DNA of 64,000 nucleotides. Origin: Paenibacillus sp. 481 (lineage in GTDB: Bacteria; Bacillota; Bacilli; Paenibacillales; Paenibacillaceae). The stretch lies in NCBI RefSeq assembly GCF_021223605.1, contig NZ_CP075175.1, forward strand, positions 558,001 through 622,000. The letters run 5' to 3'. Of this stretch, positions 54,164 through 61,911 are shown in pieces; the first letter of the stretch is position 1, and each line of letters starts with the position of its first letter. Below the pieces are notes generated by a model that had not been told where the DNA came from, did not search any database, and saw only the letters and a program-made list of their open reading frames with translations. The position numbers were made by a program, and so were the translations under genes.

Positions 54164-56068
54164 ATGTCACTAGACGGAATCGTCACTCGCGCCCTTGTCC
54201 ATGAATTACAAGAAACGATAGGCGCGCGCGTGCAAAAAATACATCAGCCAACAGAACGAGATATTGTCCTGCAAATGCGTGTTGCTGGGGCGAACAAGAA
54301 ACTACTCTTATCAGCTAATCCAACTTATCCACGCGTGCATTATACGGAACAAACGTATATGAATCCGCAAGAACCACCGATGTTCTGCATGCTTATGCGC
54401 AAACATTGTGAAGGTGGCATTATCGAACAAGTGGAGCAGGTTGGCTCGGAGCGTGTTATTCATATCACACTGCGCCAACGTGATGAATTGGGCGATTTAG
54501 CGCTCAAAAAAGTAATCGTTGAGTTAACAGGCAGACATAGTAACATCATCGTGCTCGATCCGTTAACGAATACGATTATAGATGGTATCCATCATCTTAC
54601 ACCGTCTATTAACAGCTATCGCATCGTGATGCCTGGCTTTGCCTATGTTGCTCCTCCTGAGCAATTGAAAGCAAATCCCGTTGACGTGAGCGAAGCTGAG
54701 TTTGTGCAGCATTGGAACGACGCGCATAGCGCTATTGCTGCGGCAGATGAGTCATTGTCTGACGAGGCATTGTCCGACGAGACAAGTACAGCAAAGTTGG
54801 CTTGGAATCCGGCTAAATGGCTTGTCCAGCAATTTAGCGGAATTAGTCCGCGCTTAGCGGAGGAAATCGTGTACCTTGCGCAATCGGAATGCGCTGTGGA
54901 CCAAGCAATTGACGAGAACCTGACAGCAGCAAATGATCATGTGGTAGCAAATGAGGCGAATTCGGCAGCGGAAAATGGTTCGATTTCATTATCGGCGCAA
55001 GCGATTTGGTCTGTATTTAGCGCCCTGACGGCTGCATGGCAGCAACATAAATACGAACCTACACTTGTTGAGGGTGAGGACGGAAAAACGTATTTCTCGA
55101 TCATTCCGCTCACACATATTCACGGAGAAAGACGCCTATTTGAGCGTATTACGGCTTGTATGGAGGCGTTCTACGGAAACAAAGCGGAACGCGATATGAT
55201 TAAGCAGCGCGTCGGTGACTTAACACGCTTCATGCAGCAAGAACATGGTAGAAACATGAAGAAACTAGAAAAACTGCAAGAGACATTGGACGAGGCCCAA
55301 GACGCTGACCGCTTACGCATAATGGGCGATCTGCTATTTGCCTCCTTGCACATGGTGCAACGTGGCGACAAGGAAGTCGAGCTGTTGAATTATTATGATG
55401 AAGCAGGCGGTACGATCCGCATCACGCTCGATCCACTGTTGTCGCCGTCCGATAACGCGCAACGTTACTTCAAGCGTTATAACAAAGCGAAAAATAGTAT
55501 TGCGGTTGTCGAGCAACAAATGGCTGCTGCTAAAGAGGAGAATCGCTACTTCGAAACGTTACTGCAACAATTAGCTGACGCTAATGTGCAAGATGCGCAA
55601 GAAATTCGCGAGGAGCTTGTCGAGCAAGGTTATTTACGTGATCGGGCACGGAAAGGCAAAAAGAAGAAAAAAGAAAACCGTCCGACGCTTTATTGCTACA
55701 CGTCCTCCGAAGGCATTCCGATGTATGTGGGCAAAAACAACGTACAGAACGAGTACGTAACGAATCGTCTTGCTCAGCCGAGCGATACATGGCTGCACAC
55801 CAAAGATATTCCAGGGTCGCATGTCGTCATCCGCAGCGAACAATACGGAGATGCGACCCTAGAAGAAGCGGCACAGTTGGCAGCTTATTTCAGTCAGGCA
55901 AAGCATTCGAGTCAAGTGCCTGTCGATTTTACACTTGTGCGGAATGTGCGTAAGCCTAACGGTGCCAAGCCTGGCTTTGTTATTTATGAGCGCCAAAAGA
56001 CGCTGTATATTACGCCTGACGCTGATCGTATTCAACGCATGGCAGTAAGCGTGAAGAACAGCAACTAA
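54164..56068 (+). CDS. rqcH: Ribosome quality control protein RqcH (NFACT/FbpA family)
   Basis: A 634-residue NFACT protein. N-terminal NFACT-N (MSLDGIVTRALVHELQ, FCMLMRKH), a helix-hairpin-helix and long coiled coil (about 340-470), then NFACT-R (IPMYVGKNNVQNEYVT, LHTKDIPGSHVVI). RqcH binds the 50S subunit with stalled nascent chains and adds Ala tails. Two acidic or Ala-rich inserts (about 180-215 and 245-275) lengthen the middle. AGGAG is 7 nt before ATG. It is the only plus-strand gene of the core block apart from rpmB. Confidence 0.94.
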   Translation: MSLDGIVTRALVHELQETIGARVQKIHQPTERDIVLQMRVAGANKKLLLSANPTYPRVHYTEQTYMNPQEPPMFCMLMRKHCEGGIIEQVEQVGSERVIHITLRQRDELGDLALKKVIVELTGRHSNIIVLDPLTNTIIDGIHHLTPSINSYRIVMPGFAYVAPPEQLKANPVDVSEAEFVQHWNDAHSAIAAADESLSDEALSDETSTAKLAWNPAKWLVQQFSGISPRLAEEIVYLAQSECAVDQAIDENLTAANDHVVANEANSAAENGSISLSAQAIWSVFSALTAAWQQHKYEPTLVEGEDGKTYFSIIPLTHIHGERRLFERITACMEAFYGNKAERDMIKQRVGDLTRFMQQEHGRNMKKLEKLQETLDEAQDADRLRIMGDLLFASLHMVQRGDKEVELLNYYDEAGGTIRITLDPLLSPSDNAQRYFKRYNKAKNSIAVVEQQMAAAKEENRYFETLLQQLADANVQDAQEIREELVEQGYLRDRARKGKKKKKENRPTLYCYTSSEGIPMYVGKNNVQNEYVTNRLAQPSDTWLHTKDIPGSHVVIRSEQYGDATLEEAAQLAAYFSQAKHSSQVPVDFTLVRNVRKPNGAKPGFVIYERQKTLYITPDADRIQRMAVSVKNSN

Positions 56069-56095
56069 GGTCAGAACCTGCGGTCGGGGGGAAGA

Positions 56096-57058
56096 CTACC
56101 CCTCAGTAGCATAACCTACTGCGGTTACACGCAGCTGTTCCACCGTATTCATGCCTACACGGCGGCCTCCAATGGCGCCGTGAAACACTTCTCCCTGCCG
56201 TGCGCCATGAAAATCAGAGCCTGCCGTGCATAGAAGACCGAACCGCTCCGCCAACCCAGCATAGCGGAGCGCGTCCTCGGGACTATGGTCGGAATGCCAC
56301 ACTTCGACACCGTCCAGCCTAGTCTCCGTTATGATTCGCTCTACCAGCTCATCATCGCCATACAACCCTGGATGCGCCAACACCGCAGCACCGCCAGCCT
56401 CATGAATCCATGCGACTGCATCATGAGGACGAATACGCGGCGGACTGACGTAAGCTGCGCCGCCAGCACCCAGATATTTGTCAAATGCCTCTTTCATGTT
56501 CTTTACAACGCCTCTCCGTACTAACGCATCCGCCATATGAGGGCGCCCTACCGTTTCACCTTCGGCCAAAGGTCGGCCCAACTCCGCAACGACCTCTGCC
56601 ATCGTGAGCGGAATGCCCAGCTCCGTGAGCTTCGCCGTCATCAGCTCGTTACGCTGATCTCTTGTGGCACGCAGCTCGCCCAGCCTTTTCAGCAACAGCT
56701 CATGATGAACATCCAGCCAGTAACCAAGTACATGAATATCAACGCCTTGCTCAACCGTACTAATTTCAACCCCTGGTACAAGTGTTATCCCTAGACGTTC
56801 GGCTTCCAGCAACGCTTCAGAAAGACCTGCGACCGTGTCATGATCGGTAATGGCTAACGCCTCTAAGCCCGCTTTCTTGGCGAGTCTTACATTTTCAATC
56901 GGCTTCATTGTGCCGTCTGAAGCTGTCGTGTGGGAGTGCAAGTCCGCTCCCCCTGTTGTTACTGCCCCGCAGTGCGGTTCAATGCTCATCACATAAAGTG
57001 AGGTTTCATCGATTGGATTGGCTTCATGTTCATCGCTAGCCGTATGATGTTGTGTCAT
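56096..57058 (-). CDS. PHP-domain phosphoesterase (RNase AM/YciV-like)
   Basis: A 320-residue protein. After a 36-residue hydrophilic leader the PHP motifs appear: DLHSHTTASDGTM, AITDHDTVAG, GVEIST, ATRDQRN and a C-terminal GSDFHG. These form the trinuclear metal site of 3',5'-nucleoside bisphosphate phosphatase/5'-3' exonuclease enzymes of the YciV group. It lies 4 nt after the LysR gene on the same strand, so they share a transcript, but a common job is not evident. Confidence 0.9.
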   Translation of the reverse strand: MTQHHTASDEHEANPIDETSLYVMSIEPHCGAVTTGGADLHSHTTASDGTMKPIENVRLAKKAGLEALAITDHDTVAGLSEALLEAERLGITLVPGVEISTVEQGVDIHVLGYWLDVHHELLLKRLGELRATRDQRNELMTAKLTELGIPLTMAEVVAELGRPLAEGETVGRPHMADALVRRGVVKNMKEAFDKYLGAGGAAYVSPPRIRPHDAVAWIHEAGGAAVLAHPGLYGDDELVERIITETRLDGVEVWHSDHSPEDALRYAGLAERFGLLCTAGSDFHGARQGEVFHGAIGGRRVGMNTVEQLRVTAVGYATEG

Positions 57059-57062
57059 TCGA

Positions 57063-57968
57063 TTAGTTCATCCTTTCTTGGTTTCGTAAAAAGGTTAAAA
57101 ATGTAGCTGCTGGCAGTGCAAGCACACTCGCTCGCCCATGAACAGCATAAAACTTACGCGTAAACTGCACATCACGAATACGCAGCGTATGTACAAGCCC
57201 TAATGTCAGCTCATGGCGGACCGAAGATGGCGAAAGCATTGTAATTCCAATGCCCGCTTCTACGGCCGATTTGACCGCTCCTGTGCTTCCTAGCTCCATC
57301 ACCACTTGCAGCGAGGAACTGGGCACTCCCTTTTTGCTTAGCGCCTCTTCCATCACTTGTCTTGTTCCCGAACCTTGCTCTCTTAATACAAACCGATACA
57401 TCAGCACTTCGTGTAAGTCTACTTCTTCCCGGTCAGCAAGCGGATGATGGCTTGGGACAACAACGAGCAATTCATCCTCCATTACAGGCTCAATGACCAT
57501 ATCTGGGTCTGTAATAGGAGCCTCTACAAGTCCAAGATGAAGTTGATTCGCTCGTATCCCTTCCACGATTTGCGACGTGTTCATTACTTTTAAGCTTAAC
57601 GTCAAATCAGGAAACTGCGTCCCAAACGAGCCCAGCAATTGCGGCAACACATATTCTCCGATCGTTAAGCTGGCAGCTAGCTGCAACTTCCCACGCAGAT
57701 CAACTGCATAATTAGACATCGCTTGCTCTGTCTCACGAATAAGGGCCAAGCACCGTTCAGCATAAGGGATTAACATCTGCCCAGCTTCAGATAATTGCAG
57801 CTTTTTCGTAGAGCGATGCAACAACTTCGTGCCAAAATATTCTTCCAACGACTGAATCTGCATCGTCACCGCAGGTTGTGTCATATGCAGCGCCTGTGCC
57901 GCTGCCGAGAAGCTTCCTTTCATCGCTACAGCATAAAAAATGTGCAATTGATGAATGTTCAGTGCCAT
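57063..57968 (-). CDS. LysR-family transcriptional regulator
   Basis: A 301-residue regulator. The N-terminal winged helix-turn-helix is ALNIHQLHIFYAVAMKGSFSAAAQALHMTQPAVTMQIQSLE; the C-terminal periplasmic-binding-like effector domain runs from about 90 (LAASLTIGEYVLPQLL) on. It looks like the CysL/YwfK branch, but the effector is not predictable. ATG at 57968 has GGGAGAGGG 7 nt upstream, so the 38-codon extension to 58082, which would cross the upstream terminator, is rejected. Confidence 0.92.
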   Translation of the reverse strand: MALNIHQLHIFYAVAMKGSFSAAAQALHMTQPAVTMQIQSLEEYFGTKLLHRSTKKLQLSEAGQMLIPYAERCLALIRETEQAMSNYAVDLRGKLQLAASLTIGEYVLPQLLGSFGTQFPDLTLSLKVMNTSQIVEGIRANQLHLGLVEAPITDPDMVIEPVMEDELLVVVPSHHPLADREEVDLHEVLMYRFVLREQGSGTRQVMEEALSKKGVPSSSLQVVMELGSTGAVKSAVEAGIGITMLSPSSVRHELTLGLVHTLRIRDVQFTRKFYAVHGRASVLALPAATFLTFLRNQERMN

Positions 57969-58042
57969 GAGCGTACCCTCTCCCTTGTGCGCGTACCTTA
58001 TTTCCTTATTATACGGGTTCACTGAAAAAAGACAGCAAAAAA

Positions 58043-58064
58043 AGCCCACTCTGCTGAGTTGGCT
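58043..58064 (-). terminator. Terminator of the 147-residue gene
   Basis: On the minus strand AGCCAACTC-AGCA-GAGTGGGCT with one mismatch, followed by seven T, 40 nt after the stop of the gene at 58103. Confidence 0.88.
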
Positions 58065-58102
58065 AAAACGAAAACATTCCATTTCGTGTGCGGGATGACT
58101 GC

Positions 58103-58546
58103 CTATTTTTTCTTCCGGCTATTTTTTACGAGCGTCATCCGTCGCGAATGCCTTAACCACGAGTAATACGTCTTCAAGTCCCGCAATTCCATTGTCTCTG
58201 ACATACGACCGAGATATGTTACAATAATCATCTTCATCATAGGCTCGCCAGCAATATCAAAATCACGATCGGATTGGATAAACTCCGCGACAACGACTAA
58301 ATCATCGTCAATTAAATAAACGTCTTGCTCATTGCGATAATACGACCTCATCCGCTCCTGCTTCAAACAATCCCACATAAATGCGGCAATATCTTCCGCC
58401 TCTAAAATCATTTCGGAGTCTGCAATGCGGTCATTCCACCGTGAACGAGCATGATTCGTGATTACAATATCTGCTACCTTTTTGTCGCCTAGCATCACAT
58501 AAAACGGTTCGTACGTACTCCATCGCTCCATTACTTTATCTCTCAC
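58103..58546 (-). CDS. Conserved-looking protein of unknown function
   Basis: A 147-residue soluble protein of mixed alpha/beta character: a first part with ITNHARSRWNDRI, a helical middle (AAFMWDCLKQERMRSYYRN), then two predicted strands (VYLIDDDLVVVAEF, MMKMIIVTYLG) and a very basic tail ending RKKK. I recognise no family. The N-terminal NHARxRWxxR and the strand pattern resemble small toxin-like or RelE-fold proteins only superficially. GTG start at 58546 with GGAGAG 9 nt upstream. It is monocistronic with its own terminator. Confidence 0.7.
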   Translation of the reverse strand: MRDKVMERWSTYEPFYVMLGDKKVADIVITNHARSRWNDRIADSEMILEAEDIAAFMWDCLKQERMRSYYRNEQDVYLIDDDLVVVAEFIQSDRDFDIAGEPMMKMIIVTYLGRMSETMELRDLKTYYSWLRHSRRMTLVKNSRKKK

Positions 58547-58742
58547 TGGGTACCACTCTCCACCACGTTAGGTCTTTATGTCTATGTATATTTACCCATT
58601 ATATTACATGAAGTGTATCCTGTTCTCAAGATTAGAACCCGCACTTTGAACCATAATTTAGGAAAATTTTATATTTGGAACAGTTTAGCGGTAATTATTA
58701 CGGAAAAGTATCGCGTTTCCAACCTATCACATAAAGAAAAAA

Positions 58743-58779
58743 GCAGCCGCCTACTATGCTCCATGTATAGGACGGTGCT
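58743..58779 (-). terminator. Terminator of the ylbF-ylbG transcript
   Basis: An imperfect stem (AGCA-CCGTCCTA/TAGGCGG-CTGCT) followed on the minus strand by TTTTTTC, about 60 nt after the ylbG stop. Confidence 0.65.
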
Positions 58780-58840
58780 CCTTCTCTTATCTACTTTTCA
58801 ATTCTACTGATTTATGAGTACGAAATTGACCACCCTTCAA

Positions 58841-59104
58841 TTACATACCGTAAAAGCGGGTCTTATCCTGAATTTCGTTGCTATACTCTGTTTTGATCTC
58901 GTTACGCAAAGAACGCTCAATTTTTTTCACATATGGAAGACGTTTGATGTTTTTCTGTACTTCTTCGGCGCGTTCCGCATTTACGTAAAGGACAGCATAA
59001 TGCATCTTTCTTGAAATGTAATGGAGACTTCCATATTTATCCAAGTTACGTGCTGCCTTCACATCACTGACCCAAATGATAAACCCTGTACGTTCTGGAA
59101 ACAT
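58841..59104 (-). CDS. ylbG: YlbG family protein (DUF2129)
   Basis: An 87-residue cytosolic protein. RTGFIIWVSDVKAARNLDKYGSLHYISRKMHYAVLYVN and the C-terminal KKIERSLRNEI fit the YlbG family, a small protein of unknown function next to ylbF in bacilli. Complete. It lies about 100 nt after the ylbF stop on the same strand. Confidence 0.9.
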   Translation of the reverse strand: MFPERTGFIIWVSDVKAARNLDKYGSLHYISRKMHYAVLYVNAERAEEVQKNIKRLPYVKKIERSLRNEIKTEYSNEIQDKTRFYGM

Positions 59105-59202
59105 AACTCCCCTCGCTTTCCCAACCGAACATCCCCTAGTCTATATATCCGAATCCGACCGCAATAACGACTTACGGCTGCGGCCGGAACGGTTGAACCT
59201 TA

Positions 59203-59655
59203 TTAACAGCTTCCGCAGCCTCCGCTACATCCACCCGTACTGCATCCGCCTTTTGGCTCTGCATCATTGCTTGGTACTTTTATTGTGTCGGACACTGCAT
59301 AAGCAATGGTCTCTGACAACTGTTGCAGCAGCGTGTCTAACGCGCTCTCTGCTTGTTTATATTGACTTACTTCCTCGATGGCATCGAGCTGCTGTTGAAT
59401 ATTTATCACTGCATCCTTCGCCGCATGGTAGTCCGGATGATAATGGCCGAACCTTTCCGTTTCTTCGAACAGTTCTTTCTTGCGGGCGAACTCATTAACG
59501 AGTCGCTGAACATCATTGTTCATCTCCACACGTTGCTTCCAGTATAAAAATTCAGCCACTTCGACCGACTGGTTAATCATGTCACCCAATTCGTAAGCGT
59601 TCGTAAGCAATACGGCCATGTCAGCGGGTTGTTCATTCACATCCCATGTGGGCAC
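59203..59655 (-). CDS. ylbF: RicF/YlbF, Fe-S-binding regulator of RNA processing and sporulation
   Basis: A 150-residue YlbF protein, helical, with RFGHYHPDYHAAKDAV in the middle as in B. subtilis YlbF, and a Cys-rich C-terminus with four Cys in CSTGGCSGGCGSC. RicA-RicF-RicT form a complex with two [4Fe-4S] clusters that guides RNase Y and is needed for competence, sporulation and biofilms; the Cys tail presumably supplies cluster ligands. GTG at 59655 is used; ATG at 59619 is an alternative and neither has a strong ribosome binding site. Confidence 0.9.
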   Translation of the reverse strand: MPTWDVNEQPADMAVLLTNAYELGDMINQSVEVAEFLYWKQRVEMNNDVQRLVNEFARKKELFEETERFGHYHPDYHAAKDAVINIQQQLDAIEEVSQYKQAESALDTLLQQLSETIAYAVSDTIKVPSNDAEPKGGCSTGGCSGGCGSC

Positions 59656-59683
59656 GTTATCACGCTCAATTCTTTTATGATTG

Positions 59684-61807
59684 CTAATCGCGCTCGTACA
59701 ACACCAGCTCTGGCACGATCAATCTCAATCCATGCCACTCGTCGGGATTCAAATTAGCTTGTATAACTTCGTCTTGGGCATCATCAGCTTTGTTAGGCTT
59801 ATGAGCCACAAAAGCTTCCACACTCCAGCCGCCATTTCGATCAGGTAAAATAGCAGTGGGCAAAATGATGCTGCGCTTGTCGTTAACTTCAACTTCAAGC
59901 GATGTGCGCAAACGTATTGCCGATTCGACGATTTCCTTCTGAGTTGACAAGTGATAGGATCGAAGCGTCTTTGTCCACATGCTTGGCAAGTCGTGAAACG
60001 GCGCAAATCGCTCTTCGACACGAGGGATATCTGTGTCAATTTCATAATACTGCAATGAGGTAGTACTGTAAACCATTCCTTTAGCGGCTAAAGACTTTGT
60101 CGTATCCTCTGTTTGCACTACAGAATGCTGATCGTTACTGCTTGTACCGCTATTTTGGCTAGCCTCATGTTGTTCTAAAATGTTCCTAAATTGAGGCATC
60201 AATATGGGGTCGCTCGCATCAGCTCCGCCCTCGCAACGTGCCACAGCCTCCAATCCAATTCGCTCTAGCCAACGACGTACGTCAGCAACGTACAGGCGCT
60301 CCACGATAAAGTCTTGTTCACCTATTGGCTGTAACCAGCTAGTTGCGGCACTGTCTAGCATTTGTTCGCGGATGCTACGGGCTGCATCCGGATCGGTGCA
60401 GCGCAGCAACACAACTTCGGCAAAGCGTACTCTGCCATATTGCTGGCTCCACAGGTCCAAGGCATCGCGCACGTTGTCAGGAATGCCAGACAGCGCATGC
60501 TCTTCCAAAAAGGCGACAATATAATCCTTATCCCGCCCATGTTCCACAGCCGCGGCATATGCAGCTTTAGTCAGACGATAAATGTCCAACTTGTCAGACA
60601 CGACAGGTTCAGCAATAGCTTCCATTTCCCAACGTATACCCATTGGCGTATCAGGTAGCAGCATAATTTCGTAATCAGGCTGTACAAAAAAACCAGCCCC
60701 TGCTAGCTCGTCACTATCGTCTGCCTGCTCGTCCGCCTGATCGTCCACAAAGTCAGCTTCCTGATCCGGCACTAGGCTTGGCAACAACCAGCGGTACGCC
60801 CAACCGTGCTGATCCATGCCCAGATCGCACAGGCCTAGCGCATGGAAAGTACTTAGCCATGCCCGTAGCTGCGCCTGCAACATATCTGTGTGCATACGTT
60901 GTACCCAGCCTGCGCCAGTCAACGCGGTGTACACCTCATGCTCACGAATATAACGATCGACGCCTCCAAATGCCATCAAACCATAGATGACATGGCGTAC
61001 TTCGGGCTCAGCCGGCGCATAATGCTCGCCTGCGATTTCTGCAATATGGCGCAGCCAAGCCGTTATCGGTTGGCGGAACCAGTGGAGCACCGCGTCCGTG
61101 TTTAACACGTAACGGCTAGTCTCCTTTTGCAAGATGCCAAAGCGTAAAGCCAAATCTAAGGTGACAGCTACTTTTAAAGGCAGCGAGTCTGCATATGGGT
61201 ATTGCACGCCTAGTTTAGCCAGCGGCTGCTCGTGTAAGGAAAGTGTCGCTTGTAAACGCGTAATCGCCTTTTTGTGGAGCGTGCCTTTTGCTGTAATAGG
61301 CAATCCTTCTTTGGCAACATAGACGAGCAAACGAAAGATATCCCCAACCGCGCCACTTGACGGCGCTTCTACTTGCATAGTTCCATCTTCTACAGGTTGG
61401 AGAAGATATTCTTCCAGTAGGGGCACGTCAAGCTGACTGGTGTCCTCCGCCCCTTGCAACGATTGACACAGTAGTACAGCGTAAATATCGGTCGGGATAA
61501 AATAAAGACGCTCTCCCCACGTTTTACGAACTGCCGCGACAAGCCCTGCACGTTGAAGCGGAATTAATGCCAGATCCAACTCGGCGCCACTTGACGCTGC
61601 ACCGTGCCAGCGCTGTACACTGTCCTCACTAAAAGGGATAGGTCCTACTTGCTTTAACATCACATCCAGCGCCGCTTGCACGGGCTGTGACAGTGACTCG
61701 TATGTATGTAAAATGTGTGCTGGCTGTTGTGCAAATGTATACCAATTGGCTCCTGCTTGGTGTAATTGCCCTTCATTCGTCCGCTTCCAAAGCTGTAGTG
61801 TGTTCAT
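59684..61807 (-). CDS. Helicase-associated protein (XPB/Ssl2 N-terminal-like, Helicase_C_3)
   Basis: A 707-residue cytosolic protein without helicase motifs. The C-terminal half (GFFVQPDYEIMLLPDTPMGIRWEMEAIAEPV, then DIYRLTKAAYAAAVEHG) fits the helicase-associated/XPB-Ssl2 N-terminal domain family that accompanies bacterial XPB; the N-terminal half consists of winged-helix-like segments. It ends about 30 nt before ylbF and begins 105 nt after the XPB gene. The frame can be extended 23 codons, but ATG at 61807 lies behind AAGGAGG and is preferred. It is inferred to act with the XPB helicase; the exact job is unknown. An acidic stretch of Asp/Glu/Ala lies around 360-375. Confidence 0.82.
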   Translation of the reverse strand: MNTLQLWKRTNEGQLHQAGANWYTFAQQPAHILHTYESLSQPVQAALDVMLKQVGPIPFSEDSVQRWHGAASSGAELDLALIPLQRAGLVAAVRKTWGERLYFIPTDIYAVLLCQSLQGAEDTSQLDVPLLEEYLLQPVEDGTMQVEAPSSGAVGDIFRLLVYVAKEGLPITAKGTLHKKAITRLQATLSLHEQPLAKLGVQYPYADSLPLKVAVTLDLALRFGILQKETSRYVLNTDAVLHWFRQPITAWLRHIAEIAGEHYAPAEPEVRHVIYGLMAFGGVDRYIREHEVYTALTGAGWVQRMHTDMLQAQLRAWLSTFHALGLCDLGMDQHGWAYRWLLPSLVPDQEADFVDDQADEQADDSDELAGAGFFVQPDYEIMLLPDTPMGIRWEMEAIAEPVVSDKLDIYRLTKAAYAAAVEHGRDKDYIVAFLEEHALSGIPDNVRDALDLWSQQYGRVRFAEVVLLRCTDPDAARSIREQMLDSAATSWLQPIGEQDFIVERLYVADVRRWLERIGLEAVARCEGGADASDPILMPQFRNILEQHEASQNSGTSSNDQHSVVQTEDTTKSLAAKGMVYSTTSLQYYEIDTDIPRVEERFAPFHDLPSMWTKTLRSYHLSTQKEIVESAIRLRTSLEVEVNDKRSIILPTAILPDRNGGWSVEAFVAHKPNKADDAQDEVIQANLNPDEWHGLRLIVPELVLYERD

Positions 61808-61911
61808 CTGACACCTTGTCCTCCTTTCGTCCGCTCTAACATTCGGCTTGATACGTGCTTTCTCTCGAATCCACATTTATGTTCGTATTCACTATTGCGT
61901 GCCACCCTCGC

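Noticed and set aside
57969-58082. 38-codon extension of the LysR gene
   Set aside because: It runs through a Rho-independent terminator; the internal ATG has a strong Shine-Dalgarno and gives the standard LysR start.
59203-59260. Cys-rich YlbF tail considered as a separate metallothionein-like peptide
   Set aside because: It is in frame with and continuous with YlbF, which normally ends in a Cys/Gly-rich tail.
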